64,000 bases of DNA from Cavia porcellus (lineage: Eukaryota; Chordata; Mammalia; Rodentia; Caviidae): contig NW_026947492.1 of assembly GCF_034190915.1 (NCBI RefSeq), forward strand, positions 16,746,001-16,810,000. Direction: 5' to 3'. A model generated the notes under the pieces. That model ran no database searches. It saw only the letters and a list, made by a program, of their open reading frames with translations, and was not told the origin of the DNA. The position numbers and the translations under genes were made by a program. This document shows, one piece after another, positions 1 through 12,124 of the stretch (positions are counted from its first letter, which is position 1; every line of letters begins with the position of its first letter).

Positions 1-2330
1 TTCTAAAGAAATACAATGAAGACTTAATGCCAACACTCATAAAACTCTTCAATGAAATTGAAAGGGAAGCAATCCTTCCTAAGTCATTCCTGGAAGCAAG
101 TATTATACTAGTAAGAAAATCGGAGAAAAACCTAACTAAAAAAGAGAACTATAGACCATTATTCCTAATGAACACAGATGCAAAAATCCTCAGTAAAATA
201 TTGATGAATAGGATGCAGCAAATCATCAAGAAGATCATACACCATGACAAAATGGGATTCATCCCAGGCATGCAGGGATGGTTCAAATTACGTTAATCAA
301 TAAATGTCATCCACCACATCAATAAAGCCAAAATAAGAATCACATAATCATTTCTATAGATGCAGAAAAAGCTTTGGATAAGGTCCAACATTTATTTATG
401 ATAAGAACCTTACAAAAAATTGGAAAAGATGGTCTTTACCTCAATATAATAAAGGCCATCTATGACAAACCAACATCCAGTATCATAGTAAATGGCGAAA
501 AACTGAGAGCCTTTACTTAAAATCAGGCACAACATAAGGATGTCCCTTATTACTACTCCTTTATAGTATTGGAAATATTAGCCAGGGAAATTAGACAAGA
601 GAAAAATAAAAGGGGAAAGATAGGAAAAGAAGTTAAATTATCATTGTTTGCAGATGACATGAAACTCTACATAGAAGACCCCCAAAACTCCATTGAAAAA
701 CTCCTAGATATAATAAATAAATTCAGTAATGTAGCTTGATACAAAATAAATACTCAAAATCAGTAAAATTCCTATACACTAACAACAAAATCACTGACGG
801 AGAAATGAGATAAGCCACATACTTCGCACTAGCAACCAATAAAATGAAATACTTAGGAATTATTTTCATGAAAGAAGTGAAAGATTTATATAGGGAAAAT
901 TACAATGCACTGAAAAAAGAAATTGAAGAGGATCTCAGAAAATCGAAAGGCATCCCTTGCTCATGGATAGGAAAAATAAATATTGTGAAAATGGCCATTC
1001 TCCCAAAACTCTTATATATATTCAATGCAATCCCTATAAAAATACTATACAAATACCTCATAGATCTCAAGAAATTCATTTGGAGTGAGAAATTCATAGA
1101 TCTTAAAATTCATTTGGAATGAGAAGAGACCTAAAATATCAAGGACAGTTCTAAGTAGCAAAGGCAAGGCAGGAGGCATCACAATCCCTGGCTTGAAGTT
1201 ATACTACAGAGCCACTGTAGTAAAATCAACATGGTACTGGAACCAAAATAGAGCTGAAGATCAATGAATAGATTAGAAGATACAACCACAACTACAAACA
1301 TGCTCAACCACTTTATCTTTGATAAAGGGGCCAAACATGTTCAGTGGAAAATGAGAGTCTGTTTAATAAAAGGTGTTGGAAAAACTGGCTCTTAATATGC
1401 CGAAATCTAAAACTAGACCCATGCCTATCACCATGTACTAAAATAAAATCTAAACAGATCAAAGATCTAAATATTAAAACAGAAACACTAAATCTATTGG
1501 AAGACAAATTCGATAAAGACCTTGAAGACATAAGAGTAGGTAAAGAATTCATGAACATGATTCAAACCACATGGGAAGTACTTCCCAGAGTCAATAAATG
1601 GGATGACCTCTTATTAAAAAGTTTCTGCACGTCAAAAACAATCTCAAGCATAGTGAAAAGAAAACCCACAACCTGGGAAAAAATCTTAGTGAACTGCCCC
1701 TCACACAAAGGACTTCTGTCTAAAATATATAAAGAATTTTTAAAAAAATCAGACCCCCAAAATTCAAAGACCCAAACCAAAAATGGGCATCTGAGATGAA
1801 TCCACAATTCTCAGATGAAGAAATACAAATGGCAAATAAGTACATGAAAAAATGTTCATCATCATTAGTCATTAGAGAAATGCAAATTAGAGATTTCATG
1901 TCATTCCTGAAAGAATGGCCAAGATCAAGAAAACTACCAACAACAAATGCTGGAGAGACTGTGGGGAAAAAAGGAACTCCCCTGACTGTTGGTGGGAGTG
2001 TAGACTGGTACAAACATTGTGGAGGTCAGTCTGGAGATTTCTCAGAAAGCTGGGATTGGAAGCCCCATTTGACCCAGCTATTTCACTTTTAGGCATATTC
2101 CCAGAAGACCTGAAAGCATCATACCACAGTGATATATGTGCATCCACATTTATAGCAGCACAATTTGTAATAGCCATATCTTGGAAACAACCTAAGTGTC
2201 CATGAACTGAGGAATGGATAAAAAAGTTTTGGTAGTTTTATACAATGGAGTACTACTCCGCTATAAAGAATGATCACATTGAGATATTTATAAATAAAAT
2301 GGGCACAACTTGAGACCATACTCATAAGTG
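1..2330 (+). pseudogene. LINE-1 ORF2 remnant (5'-truncated)
   Basis: This is a broken L1 ORF2, which in live elements encodes an endonuclease/reverse transcriptase driving target-primed retrotransposition. The window opens inside the reverse transcriptase region: 27-296 reads like its fingers domain ([10 protein letters not shown], then [12 protein letters not shown]). The RT catalytic box is visible near 645-670 as FADDM. Residues typical of the C-terminal half follow in 844-1122 and 1344-1799, and the C-terminal region (WWECRLVQTLW, then FIAAQFVIAISWKQPKCP) is at 1915-2205. The frame is broken by many stops and shifts, so no protein can be made. A direct duplication of about 35 bp lies at 1057-1122. 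The 5' end lies left of the window. Confidence 0.93.
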
Positions 2331-3800
2331 AAATAAATCAAACTCACATGTATGAATACCAAGTAGTTTCCCTAGTGTACAAAATGGAAAGTATACATAA
2401 AAGTATGTAGTAATCATGATTCCCCATTATAGGGCTTTGAAGTCATATAAAGTTTTCACTCATTAATTGGAATGGTTTTATTCTTGGATACTTGATTTTA
2501 TTGTATGTGATGATATGAACAGATATTTTGAAGAAAACAAGACATCATAATAGCTAGTGCTGATTTACTATCATCTTGTTTTGATGTTCCATCAAACTGT
2601 TGTTCTTCTGTCTCCATTGCTTTTATCATGCATATTGTATCTTATTGTATTTTATTATATGATAGTATAAATGCAAATTTTTATAGGCAAATAGATAATA
2701 TATAAACCATTGTTCATTTTCTGTTAGCCCTGTAATACTGTCATTCTCTTGAATGGTTTTACACTGTCTTGATATGTTTGATGCTATAGTATTCAAAGTT
2801 ATACTCAAATATTTCCAGGAAAGAGACACTATGGTAATTACTATTAAATTGGGTTATCTTGTAGTGAAACACTATGTTGCTTAAATTGTTGTGTTCTGAC
2901 TTGTATTGTTATGCTGTTATGTCCTCTTTTATCTCAGTCTCCCCCCTTCTTAAAACTTAATTTTTTAAATTATTTTTAATTAAGGGAAAAATGTTAAAAA
3001 ATTAGCAGGATATATTATTGTAACTTTTTCTGATTTCGTATTAACATGATTTGAAGACCTGTATTGCTCTCACTATCTAGTTTTGACTAATTTTACTCTA
3101 TTCTATTTTACTTGATAGTATCAAGTTTGAGGGTATAGGCAACTACTTTGAAGACAATAATATTCACTATGATGCCCATTCTGTTTTGACTATTATCTTC
3201 TTTTGAAATCCTGTAATCTCTCCAAAGTTTCCATTTTATTGCTTTTGTTCTGTACCGGTTTGTTCAATTTTATTATAACTGACAATATAGGCAATTCTTT
3301 TTAAGATAGCAAGAGGCATTATTGTTACCATGGTTGATTATCTTGTATTCTGTCTTTATATCACGTACTATGTCCATCCTTGTGATTTGACTGACTCTGT
3401 TTTGTTTTGTCACATTTGGTTTTATGGTTTTGTAAAAAAAAAAAAAGTAATAAGAACTGTGAGAGTTATAAAACCCAAAGTGTGAAATTGTTATTGTAAA
3501 AGAGAAAGGAATAAAAAGTGCTCTAAAGGATACAACTGCAAGTGTGTTTAGTTGTGTAAGATGGATGACCATATTACTAAGGTTTGTTGGATCATTGAAC
3601 ACAACTGATTGCAGTCTTACTGTTTAAATGTCCACTTTGTATGCTTTAATTTTGTATCTTGAACAACTATTTCTAAGATGACAGTATGTAATCTATGAAC
3701 TAGTGATTTCTTACTGTTTTTTCGAAATTCTATATTACTTGTACTATTTACTGTTTTGGGTTTTTTTTTCTTTCTTTAAGTAAAAATTAAAAAAAGGAAC
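2330..3800 (+). repeat. LINE-1 3' UTR, lineage-specific family
   Basis: This is the long AT-rich 3' UTR following the dead ORF2, ending in an A-rich tail near 3780-3795. It shares long stretches with the segments at 9.0-10.8 kb and 52.6-53.6 kb and, inverted, at 62.7-63.3 kb. Shared blocks include 'gaggtataggcaaccactttgaa'-like and 'ttggatcattgaaca'-like segments. No coding capacity is seen; apparent ORFs here are chance. Confidence 0.85.
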
Positions 3801-4690
3801 ATGTATTCAAAGCATAGCTCTACCACAAAAAATTATTTTTCATTTCCCAAACTTCTACCAAGATAATTTCAACAAGGCTTGTAATATAGTATGTATAGTT
3901 CATCAGAAGAAGTCTGGAAGGTTGCTCCAAAATAATTTATAGGATGACATTCAAAGCCTTAAGAGCTAATCATATTGTGGAACCTGTTCTGATCTCTGTG
4001 ACATTAAACACCTAATTTTGTCTGCATAAAGAGGAAGTGTACTTCAGGTAGTAGATTTTGCAATAGCAAAGCCCAACACATTGATGTGTACAAGCAGAAG
4101 CCATTTTTAAAAACAGACCCACAAAATGAGAACACGTGAAAGTGTTATCTACTTTCTAATGTGGTTAAGCCATGTGAGAGACTGATTCATATTCTACAGG
4201 CAAATACATTAATATAAAAGAAAAAACTTTTTACAGGATTTTGAATAATGCAAACTGCATGACTCATTCTTTCTCTGTGGAAACCGAACTGAAGCCAAGT
4301 GTGTACAGTTAATTAGGTTGGAAAATGGGGCAAAGTGGGGGAAAATCTATTCTCAATCTATGACTTTGGGAAAGGTTATGTACCACCCCAGGTCAGTGTC
4401 ACTGAGAAGTGATTACAGCAGTGAACATGCTGGCATTCTTGTTTCATCTCCACCATCACACATTCCACATCCTTCCTTTTCATTACCTCTGCAATTTAAT
4501 ATTTTCTTTAAAAAAAGAACTTTACACATGATAAAATATATACATATTTGGCTACATACATATTGGCACAAATATAAATCGCAACCTTATTAAAGTACTG
4601 GTTTTTACATTTCCTAAGAAGTTTCCTTCAGAAATTTTCTCAATCAGTTCTCAAACTCCAAAGCACCTTTTGTTTTGATTTTTCACATTA
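3801..4690. other. AT-rich intergenic, nothing recognised
   Basis: No coding, RNA-gene or confidently identifiable repeat signature is seen between the end of the L1 and the next old L1 fragment. Confidence 0.5.
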
Positions 4691-5200
4691 CATTTGCTTT
4701 GTCCTTTCAGCCTTTCAATGCAAATGTACCCATCTACACATGTTCCTATGGGCTCAGATTCATATGCTCAGCATAATGTCTGTGAAATGTATGTACTTTT
4801 CTGTAAGAATCATTAATTCACTTTTTCGTTGTTTGATAAGTTTTTATGACAGGAAATACCATTTTTTATGCATTCACCAAAAGATGCTTATGTGGTTCAA
4901 CTCACACTTTGTGGCTATTCTGCATAAGCTATTGTAAACATTTTTGTGTTATTGCTCTGTGGATATGTTTTAATTTCTCCTGTGAGAGAAACCAAGGAGT
5001 TAAATTGTTGAGCAAAATTCAGGCACATGTATTGCTTTATGGAAAACAAAATAAAGGCAGCCAATCTGAATCTACTGGATATAGTTTTACATTCCCACCA
5101 GTAATCCATGACCTTCACTCCTGTCTCACATTATTCTTAATATTGTGGCCAAATTTTATGCCTTTTTTTTTTAGTCTCATGGTTGTTTTATATTAGCTCA
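4690..5200 (-). repeat. Old L1-type fragment, antisense
   Basis: The plus strand reads like the antisense of the 3' end of an ancient mammalian L1 ORF2. Landmarks are 'gtggctattctgcataagctattgtaaaca', then 'tttctcctgtgagagaaaccaaggagttaaattg', then 'ttttacattcccacc' (quoted loosely in pieces). It is strongly diverged and 5'-truncated, with no open reading frame of L1 origin left. Confidence 0.6.
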
Positions 5201-5211
5201 ATATTACTGAG

Positions 5212-5290
5212 GACTGGGGATATAGCTCAGTGGTACAGTGCCTGCCTAACAAGCACAAGGTCCTGAGTTGGTTTCTCAAAATTAAAATAA
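5212..5290 (+). repeat. ID-type SINE (tRNA-Ala derived)
   Basis: The sequence 'ggggatatagctcagtggta' matches the 5' half of tRNA-Ala including the Pol III A box, followed by a B-box-like 'gtcctgagttggtttc' and an A-rich tail with AATAAATA. It is a short interspersed retrotransposon copied by L1 machinery, not a functional tRNA. Confidence 0.85.
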
Positions 5291-6270
5291 ATATAACAAA
5301 GACATTGCTAGTTTGTGTCTTTGGACCCTTATTTTTTTTGCTCATATTGAAATTCATCTTTGGCTGCTGGAATGCTCACAATGCTTTGTCTCCTCTCTGA
5401 TATATGACAGCCAGGCTGGAACATGGTGAGTGTTCTGAGAATACAGAAAGCCTTTCTTTTACAAATGATCTCTCTATTGGCTGCTTCAGTTTCCTTACTA
5501 AAAATTTCCTAATTGCATGGAATTTTAATTCCCCAGAGAATCCTTTAAAGGGAAAAAAGTGATAGATGCCAAAAATAGTGTTTGGAAACCAACTTGATGT
5601 TAGTTTTCCATATTTTGTTGGCAATGTCTGCCCTAAAGTTCACCCAGATTCAAAGAAGAATGTAAACCCTTGTAGCAGTGGAAGGGGAACTCGTAAATAC
5701 TAGAGCACAGTCTGGGGCTGAGGGGATTACAGGTCAATCCAGCAGTTGCCCTGTAAGATTCACATGCAAAGATGAAACCAGGGATTCTCAGCGAGGTTGC
5801 CATGACCTAATTATTAGTCTTCCAGCCCAGAGGCCCATTTTGGGGTGTGACAACCCTTCCACCTGACTCCCTGCTTAAATGCCTTGTCAGACACTGGGTT
5901 AATTTCCCCTCCATAGGCTACCTCTTTAGAAACCTACATAACCATAGAGCTCCAGGAGATAAAGACAAACTCATAGCCCCAATCTACACTGGGTCCAGAT
6001 CTGCCTAACACAGTGCTTCAGATTCAGGGCTCACAGCATCTAAGCCTGCTGTCACTTGAGCTTCTTAAGGAATACATCATCCTTAAGGAATAGTATCATC
6101 CAGGTTCAGGACCATTTTTCAGTCTTGGATATTCAATGATGCAAAGAAAAACTGCGTAAAACTTTTGAGGAGCCTGGAAAGTTTGCTGATGGATGACGCA
6201 CCATGACAATGGTTTTTAATCTGACCTGTAAAGATTTCATGTCATTAAAATCTTAGTTACTGATTCTCCA
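5291..6270. other. Intergenic, 3' side of the OR10D pseudogene
   Basis: No gene or repeat is recognised. A short direct duplication around 'ccttaaggaata' is visible at about 6062-6100. Confidence 0.45.
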
Positions 6271-7171
6271 TCACTTCTCAGGAAGGAAAGCCACTTGCTG
6301 AAGCACCTTCCTCAGGGAAGATTTTACTTTCTTATTTCTCAAGCTGTAGATCACAAGATTCAGCATGGGAGTGACTAGATTGTTCAGGACCTGCACAGTT
6401 GCATTAAGCCAGGGGTTTGCAGATGGCAGATGGCAGATACATGAGGACCACTGCCATAAAGGAAAGCAAGATGGCCATGAGGTGGGCTCTGTAGGTGGAG
6501 AAGGCATGACATTGGCCCTCCTCAGGGCACATATTCAGAATGGAGCAGACAATGCAGCTTTAGGAGGTCAGAATGAGAAGGAAGCAGCTGAGGGGCATGA
6601 GGCCAACACTGATGAACCCCACCATCTCCAAGGCTGAGGTGTCTGCACAAGCCAGCTTCAGCATCACTGGGATATCACAGAAGTAATAGTCCACCTCGTT
6701 GGAACCACAGTAGGGCAACTGGAAGGTGAGAGTGGTGAGAAAAGTGGCCTGAATGCAGCCAAAGAATGAAGTCACTGAGGCCAAGATGGCACACACTCTG
6801 TGGTTCATGATTATCGCATAGCATAGAGGGTGACAGATGGCAACTAAGCGGTCATAGGCCATCACTGTGTACTGGAAGCACTTGGTGCAGCCCAGGAAGT
6901 GGTAGAAGAAGAGCTGGGATGCACATCCTGCATAGGAGATGGCTCGACTGTTCCCCGAGAGGTAGAACAGCATCTTGGGGGAACTCACAGAAGTAAATAA
7001 AATGTGGCATAGGAATAACTCACTTAAAAAGAAGTACATGGGAGCGTGGAGCTGAGGGGAGGAGATGTGGTTCCCAACAAGGGTGAAGATGTAGAAAGAC
7101 AAAAAACAAGATAAAGAGCATGGTCTGCAGAATGTGTGCAGAATGACCAGCAGGATAAACTCAGTCACCAA
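6271..7171 (-). pseudogene. OR10D-like: Olfactory receptor pseudogene, OR10D-like
   Basis: This reads as an odorant GPCR of family 10, subfamily D. Hallmarks are LSGNSRAISYAGCASQLFF before TM3, MAYDRLVAIC at the TM3/ICL2 junction (DRY form kept), YCGSNEVDYYFCDIP in ECL2, and NLVTPMLNLVIYSLRN in TM7. The gene is dead. No in-frame ATG precedes VTEFIL, where the preceding codons read TAA GGA GGC TCA TTG. About eight codons are missing after the TM1 GN. Just after LILTS a TAA replaces the expected Tyr of the TM5 SY motif. A frameshift lies near 6420-6440 before the NPWLNATVQVLNN segment. It ends in FLPEK like other OR10D proteins. OR10D lies beside OR8 genes in other mammals, which fits the neighbours here. 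Confidence 0.92.
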
Positions 7172-9005
7172 TGAGCCTCCTTAAAATGGGCTTCACAGTG
7201 GACCATCGGCTCCAAAGTGTAGATCCCACTCTCACACAAAGAGGCTCCCTGATGGATGTGTTGGTTTCATTTTGATCAATCAACAATCCACCTTCGAATA
7301 TTGGAAGACATGCACATAAAAACACAAGATCAAAAAAATTCCCTTACTACAATATGATTTACTTTTTGTTTTGGTCCAGTTGGGCTAAGATCACTATAGT
7401 GATCTTACATCACAACTTCAGATATTAAAAAATTACATTCTAAAGAACTCTGAACAGTAATCAGAAAGAGACAAACTGGTAAAGGAAAAAATATCTAGAA
7501 AAGAAACCTGAGAATATGTGAGTTTGTATTGTTTCCTATCTTTTCTCTTTTAGATAAAGTTGGGCTAAAAAGTACAGAATTGTGTGATGGTTACCAGAAA
7601 TAATGGAAATCCAATGGTTTACTCATCTTTTGACAAGGGAACCCAATAAAAGGGCCCTCTGTCAACAAAGTACGTGAAGGAATCCCTTTTACTTCATCTC
7701 TCTGTGTATCCCAGTTTTCCTCTTCTCCTTTCTTTTCTTCTGTTTCTCCATTCCTCCAGGCTCAGTTGTGCCACAAGAAATACTATCATTTTGGGAACAA
7801 CATACCAATAGTGCAAAAAGTCAAAACTTGTAGAGAAACTTCAGTGGATGGACACTGGATTTCTGAAGGATGTCATGGTGTGCATGGATGTGTGTGTATA
7901 TTTGTTGGTGGGGTGTATAATTTTGTAGAAAAGGGTATCGTGGAAGAGAACATAGTCAAATTTTACTCTAGGCTACAAATACATTTCCAATGAAATACTA
8001 TAAAGACTCAGAGCATTAAACAACAATTTGAAATATATCAAGGTGTCATATTACCCTGAAAGGGCAAAATCTCAAGCTAGTCAGTGATAAATTTGAAGGG
8101 CAAACACAATGCAGCAAATTAAAGGCTTTTAAAGAGAAACTGACATCGGAAACATTGCTTATAGCAGACAAAAGGAAATACATCTCTGAGTGTAATACAA
8201 TGACCACTCACTAAAAACAAATAAATAAAGGAGAAATGATTCATAAAGAATTTTAACAGAGTTAAATCTTAGAACCATAAAAGAATTTTTTCCAGAATGC
8301 AAGATGAAATTATTTGACATTTAAATATGAACAAACAAGAACATATCAACAATTTTAAGATAAATTGCCCACACATTTAAATTATCAAAGATAAATGTTC
8401 CAGGAAGAATGGACAAGCATATAAAAAATGAATGAAAAAATAGACATTTTCTGTAAGAGCGTATGGTATATTAAAGAGATAAACATACAGAGAGAAAAAG
8501 CGGTTTTGAAAATTATGGTTGATGCTTAAAATATCAGAAACTTTTAAATTGTAACCACTGTAACAAGGAAGAAAAGCAAAACACAAGAGAATGAAAAGAA
8601 AGGAATAAAAATTTTTCAATAATAATGTGTGTATTCTATAAATAAATCTCAAAATATTATAATAAATGGTTCTGAAATTAATAAGCAAATTTATCAAGGT
8701 ATCTGATTAGATAAAAATAACTTACAAACTTTGTATCACTATCTTATACCGCTGATGGCAAGCCTGTTAGAAATGCATTTCCAAACTACAAACCAAAATC
8801 CACCTATTTCTCACAAAGTACCAAACCTGCAACTAAACCTAAACATTGAGATTTTAGTTAGAAATAAACAACTCATGGATTAATATTTTCTGATTTAAAG
8901 GAAAAATAAAAAGCACATGGGCTATAGGACCACTACCACTTCTAGAAACTAAAATTGAAACTGATAGTGCACTAGTAACAACACCATAGTACACAGTTTA
9001 AAAGC
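7172..9005. other. AT-rich intergenic, nothing recognised
   Basis: The stretch between the OR10D pseudogene and the next L1 tail shows no homology I can name; short ORFs are incidental. Confidence 0.45.
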
Positions 9006-10520
9006 TACCAAGATAATGGATAAGAAAGTTGTGGTATTTTTATACAATTGAGTACTACAGAGCTATAAAGAAGGATCACATTGAGATATTTATAAATATA
9101 TGGACTCAGCTTGAGACCATACTAATAAGTGAAATAAATTAAACTCACATGTATGAATATCGAATAGCTTCCCTATTGGAAGAAATGATTCAAATATATA
9201 AAAGTATGTGATTATCATGATTCCCCATTATGAGGCTTTGAAGCCTTATAATGTTTTCACTCATTAATTGGAGTGGATTTATTCTGGGTTGTTTGATATT
9301 ATTGCCTGTGATGATATGAACAGCTATTTGGAAGAAAATAAGATATCATAATAGGTAGTGCTGATTTAATATCATCTTGTTTTGAAGTCCCACCAAACTG
9401 TTGTTCTTCTGTTTCCATTGGTTTCATCATGTTGTATCTTACTGGATTTTATTATATGTAATAGTATAAACAAAAACTTTTATAGGCAAAGTGATAATAT
9501 AGAAACTACTGTTCATTTTCCATTAACCAGTTCTTAAGACCCTGTAATACTTTCATCCTCTTGAATGGTTTCACACTGCCTTGATATGTTTGAAGCCACA
9601 GTATACAAAGTTATATTCAAATATTTCAGGGAAAGAGACACTATAGTAACTACTATTAAGTTGGGTTATCTTGTGGTGAAGCACTAGGTTGCTGAAATTG
9701 TTATGCTTTGACCTGTATTGTTATGTTGTTATGTCCTCTTTTATCTCAATCTCCCTCTTTAAAGAATATTCATTTATTTTTATTATTATTTCTTTAATTA
9801 AGGAAAAAATAGCAAGAAGTATTATAGTAACTTTTTTGATTTCCTATTAACTTGTTTTGAAGCCCTGTATTGCTCCCATCATTTTGTTTTGACTGATTTT
9901 ACTCTGTTCTGTTCTGTTTGATGGTATCAATTTTGAGGGTATAGTCAGCCACTTTGAACGCAATAAGATTCAGTATGACGCCCATTCTGGTTTGACTATT
10001 ATCTTCTTTTGAAGTCCTGTAATGTCTCCAATGTTTAGGTTTTATTGTTCTTGTTCAGTACTGTTTTGTTCAATTTTATTATACCTAATGATATAGGCAA
10101 TTCTTTTTAAGGTAGCAAGAAGCAGTTTTTAAATCTTTTTTCTTTTCCTCTTCAAAGAAAAAGTTATAAAAACTGTGGGGGTAATGGGAACTAAAATGTG
10201 TGATTGTTAGCGTAAAAAAGAGAGGAAGGAAAGTGATCTAAAAGATATAACTGCAAGTATATTTAAGTGTGTAGGATAGAGCCCCATATTGCTGAGTTTT
10301 TCTTGGATCATTGAACAGAACTGACTGCAGTCTCACTGTATTAACGTCCACTTTGTATGCTTTAATTTTGTAATCTGGACAACTGTTTCTAAGATGACAA
10401 TATGTGATCTATTAATTGCTGAATTGTTACTGTATATTTTTTCGCTTGAAATTCTGCATTACTTCTAGCCTTTTACTGTTTTGCTTCGCTTAGCTTTGTT
10501 TTTCTCTTTATATTAAAAAA
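9006..10520 (+). repeat. LINE-1 3' end (ORF2 end plus 3' UTR)
   Basis: This is a second copy of the L1 tail seen at 2.2-3.8 kb. It starts 5'-truncated at 'gataagaaagttgtggtatt' with the ORF2 terminus (the codons for 'TIEYYRAIKKDHIEIF'-like sequence) and runs through the same 3' UTR to an A-rich end near 10520. Differences from the first copy are scattered substitutions and small indels. Confidence 0.85.
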
Positions 10521-10830
10521 AAGATAGATGACCATATTACTAAGTTTTTGTTGGATCACTGAACACAGTGTTAAGATAAATGGCCACATTACCAAGTTTT
10601 TGTTGGATCATTGAACACAACTGTTTTCAGTCTCACTGTTTGAATGTCCACTTTGTATGCTTTAATCCTGTAACTTGAACAACTATTTCTAAGATGACAA
10701 TATGTAATCTATTAGCTAGTGATTTTTTAGTTTTTTTTTTGAAATTCTGTATTACTTGTACCTTTATACTGTTTTTTTTTCTTTTAAATAAAAAAGCAAT
10801 AGGAAAAAAAAACTAGCAAGGTATTGCAAA
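10521..10830 (+). repeat. Second partial L1 3' UTR end, tandem
   Basis: The last part of the same L1 3' UTR is repeated directly after the previous copy. 'gatggccacattaccaag', 'ttgttggatcattgaacaca' and the following 'gtccactttgtatgctttaa' recur. It could be a separate 5'-truncated insertion or a local duplication. It ends in an A-rich stretch near 10800-10820. Confidence 0.7.
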
Positions 10831-11410
10831 CCATTAATAAAAGCATTACTCAAAGTCTGCATAAAAGGAGAAACAAACTGCATTTACAATCAGAAGACTC
10901 AGTGTTCATGAAGTGAGTTCCAAACTAACCTATATAATCAGCATAGCCAGAATTTGAACCTCAGTCACTATTTTTTGATATTATAATGCTTATTGCAAAG
11001 TTTGAATTGAAAACAAAGCATGTATTAGAACAAAAAAAATGATAAGATGAAAAGCTTATATCACTAGATTTTAAAATCTAATATTAACTAAGATCACATA
11101 TTTATAAAGGTCATTAAAATACAAATAGGGAATCCAAGAAGATATACATAGTCAATTGATTTTTAACAAACTATTTGAAGGCTAACAAATATAGTCTTTT
11201 CATTGTTAATCCTGCAGTGATTTATGTAACAATGGAACCTCCACATAAAAAGCAAAATAAAACAAAAATCAGCAAATTACAATAATACTGTACAAAAGTA
11301 TACTTTACATAAATTATAGATTGAAATGAAAAACCTGAAACTAAAATAGCTCTGGAAACAGAATATAATTGTGGTCTTAGTTTAGGCAAGCGTATCCAAT
11401 ACACTGAAAT
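10831..11410. other. Intergenic, nothing recognised
   Basis: AT-rich sequence without a recognisable gene or repeat. Confidence 0.4.
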
Positions 11411-11415
11411 GACAA

Positions 11416-11618
<203 letters not shown>

Positions 11619-11630
11619 GACAACCCATAT

Positions 11631-12030
11631 TTTTTAAATGATAGTTAAGAATAACTTGAAAATTAGAACTTTCTCTGTTGAGGCAAGAAAGATAGTTAAA
11701 CAATAAAGAACTGTTATGAACAAAAAGAGTCTAAACAAGTAGAGTAATTGAAAAAAATAAATACAGTAATATAAGGCAATGAGAAATCCTCACTTGGATC
11801 ATGTCACCAAAAATTTTTTAAAAATAGTAACAATAAAAAGGCTTGGCTGATGAATTAGTCAATTTAAAATAAGCCTTGGTAATCACAATAGTGTAAATAT
11901 TATTATTGGATTACAAATACTAAATTCCTATAAAGTGTAACCATTAAGAATTCTAGAAAACAGATATACGGAATGTTCAGATATTATTTCTGATTGATTC
12001 AGAATAAAAAATTTAAAAACTTGAAAACTT
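11631..12030. other. Intergenic, nothing recognised
   Basis: AT-rich, no gene or repeat signature seen. Confidence 0.4.
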
Positions 12031-12124
12031 GGGGCTGGGGATTTAGCTCAGTGTCACAAGCACCTACCTGGCAAGTGTGAGGTCATGATTTCAGGCCCCA
12101 GTAGAAAACAATCAAAAAGAAAAC
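12031..12124 (+). repeat. ID-type SINE
   Basis: 'ggggctggggatttagctca' is followed by 'cctggcaagtgtgaggtcat' and an A-rich tail. The 5' half matches tRNA-Ala. Confidence 0.9.

Noticed and set aside
1344..1799. A 151-residue ORF as a host gene
   Set aside because: It is the C-terminal part of a dead LINE-1 ORF2.
5212..5290. tRNA-Ala gene
   Set aside because: Only the 5' half resembles a tRNA, the anticodon and acceptor pairing are not maintained, and it ends in an A-rich tail; it is a SINE, as are the other tRNA-like copies.
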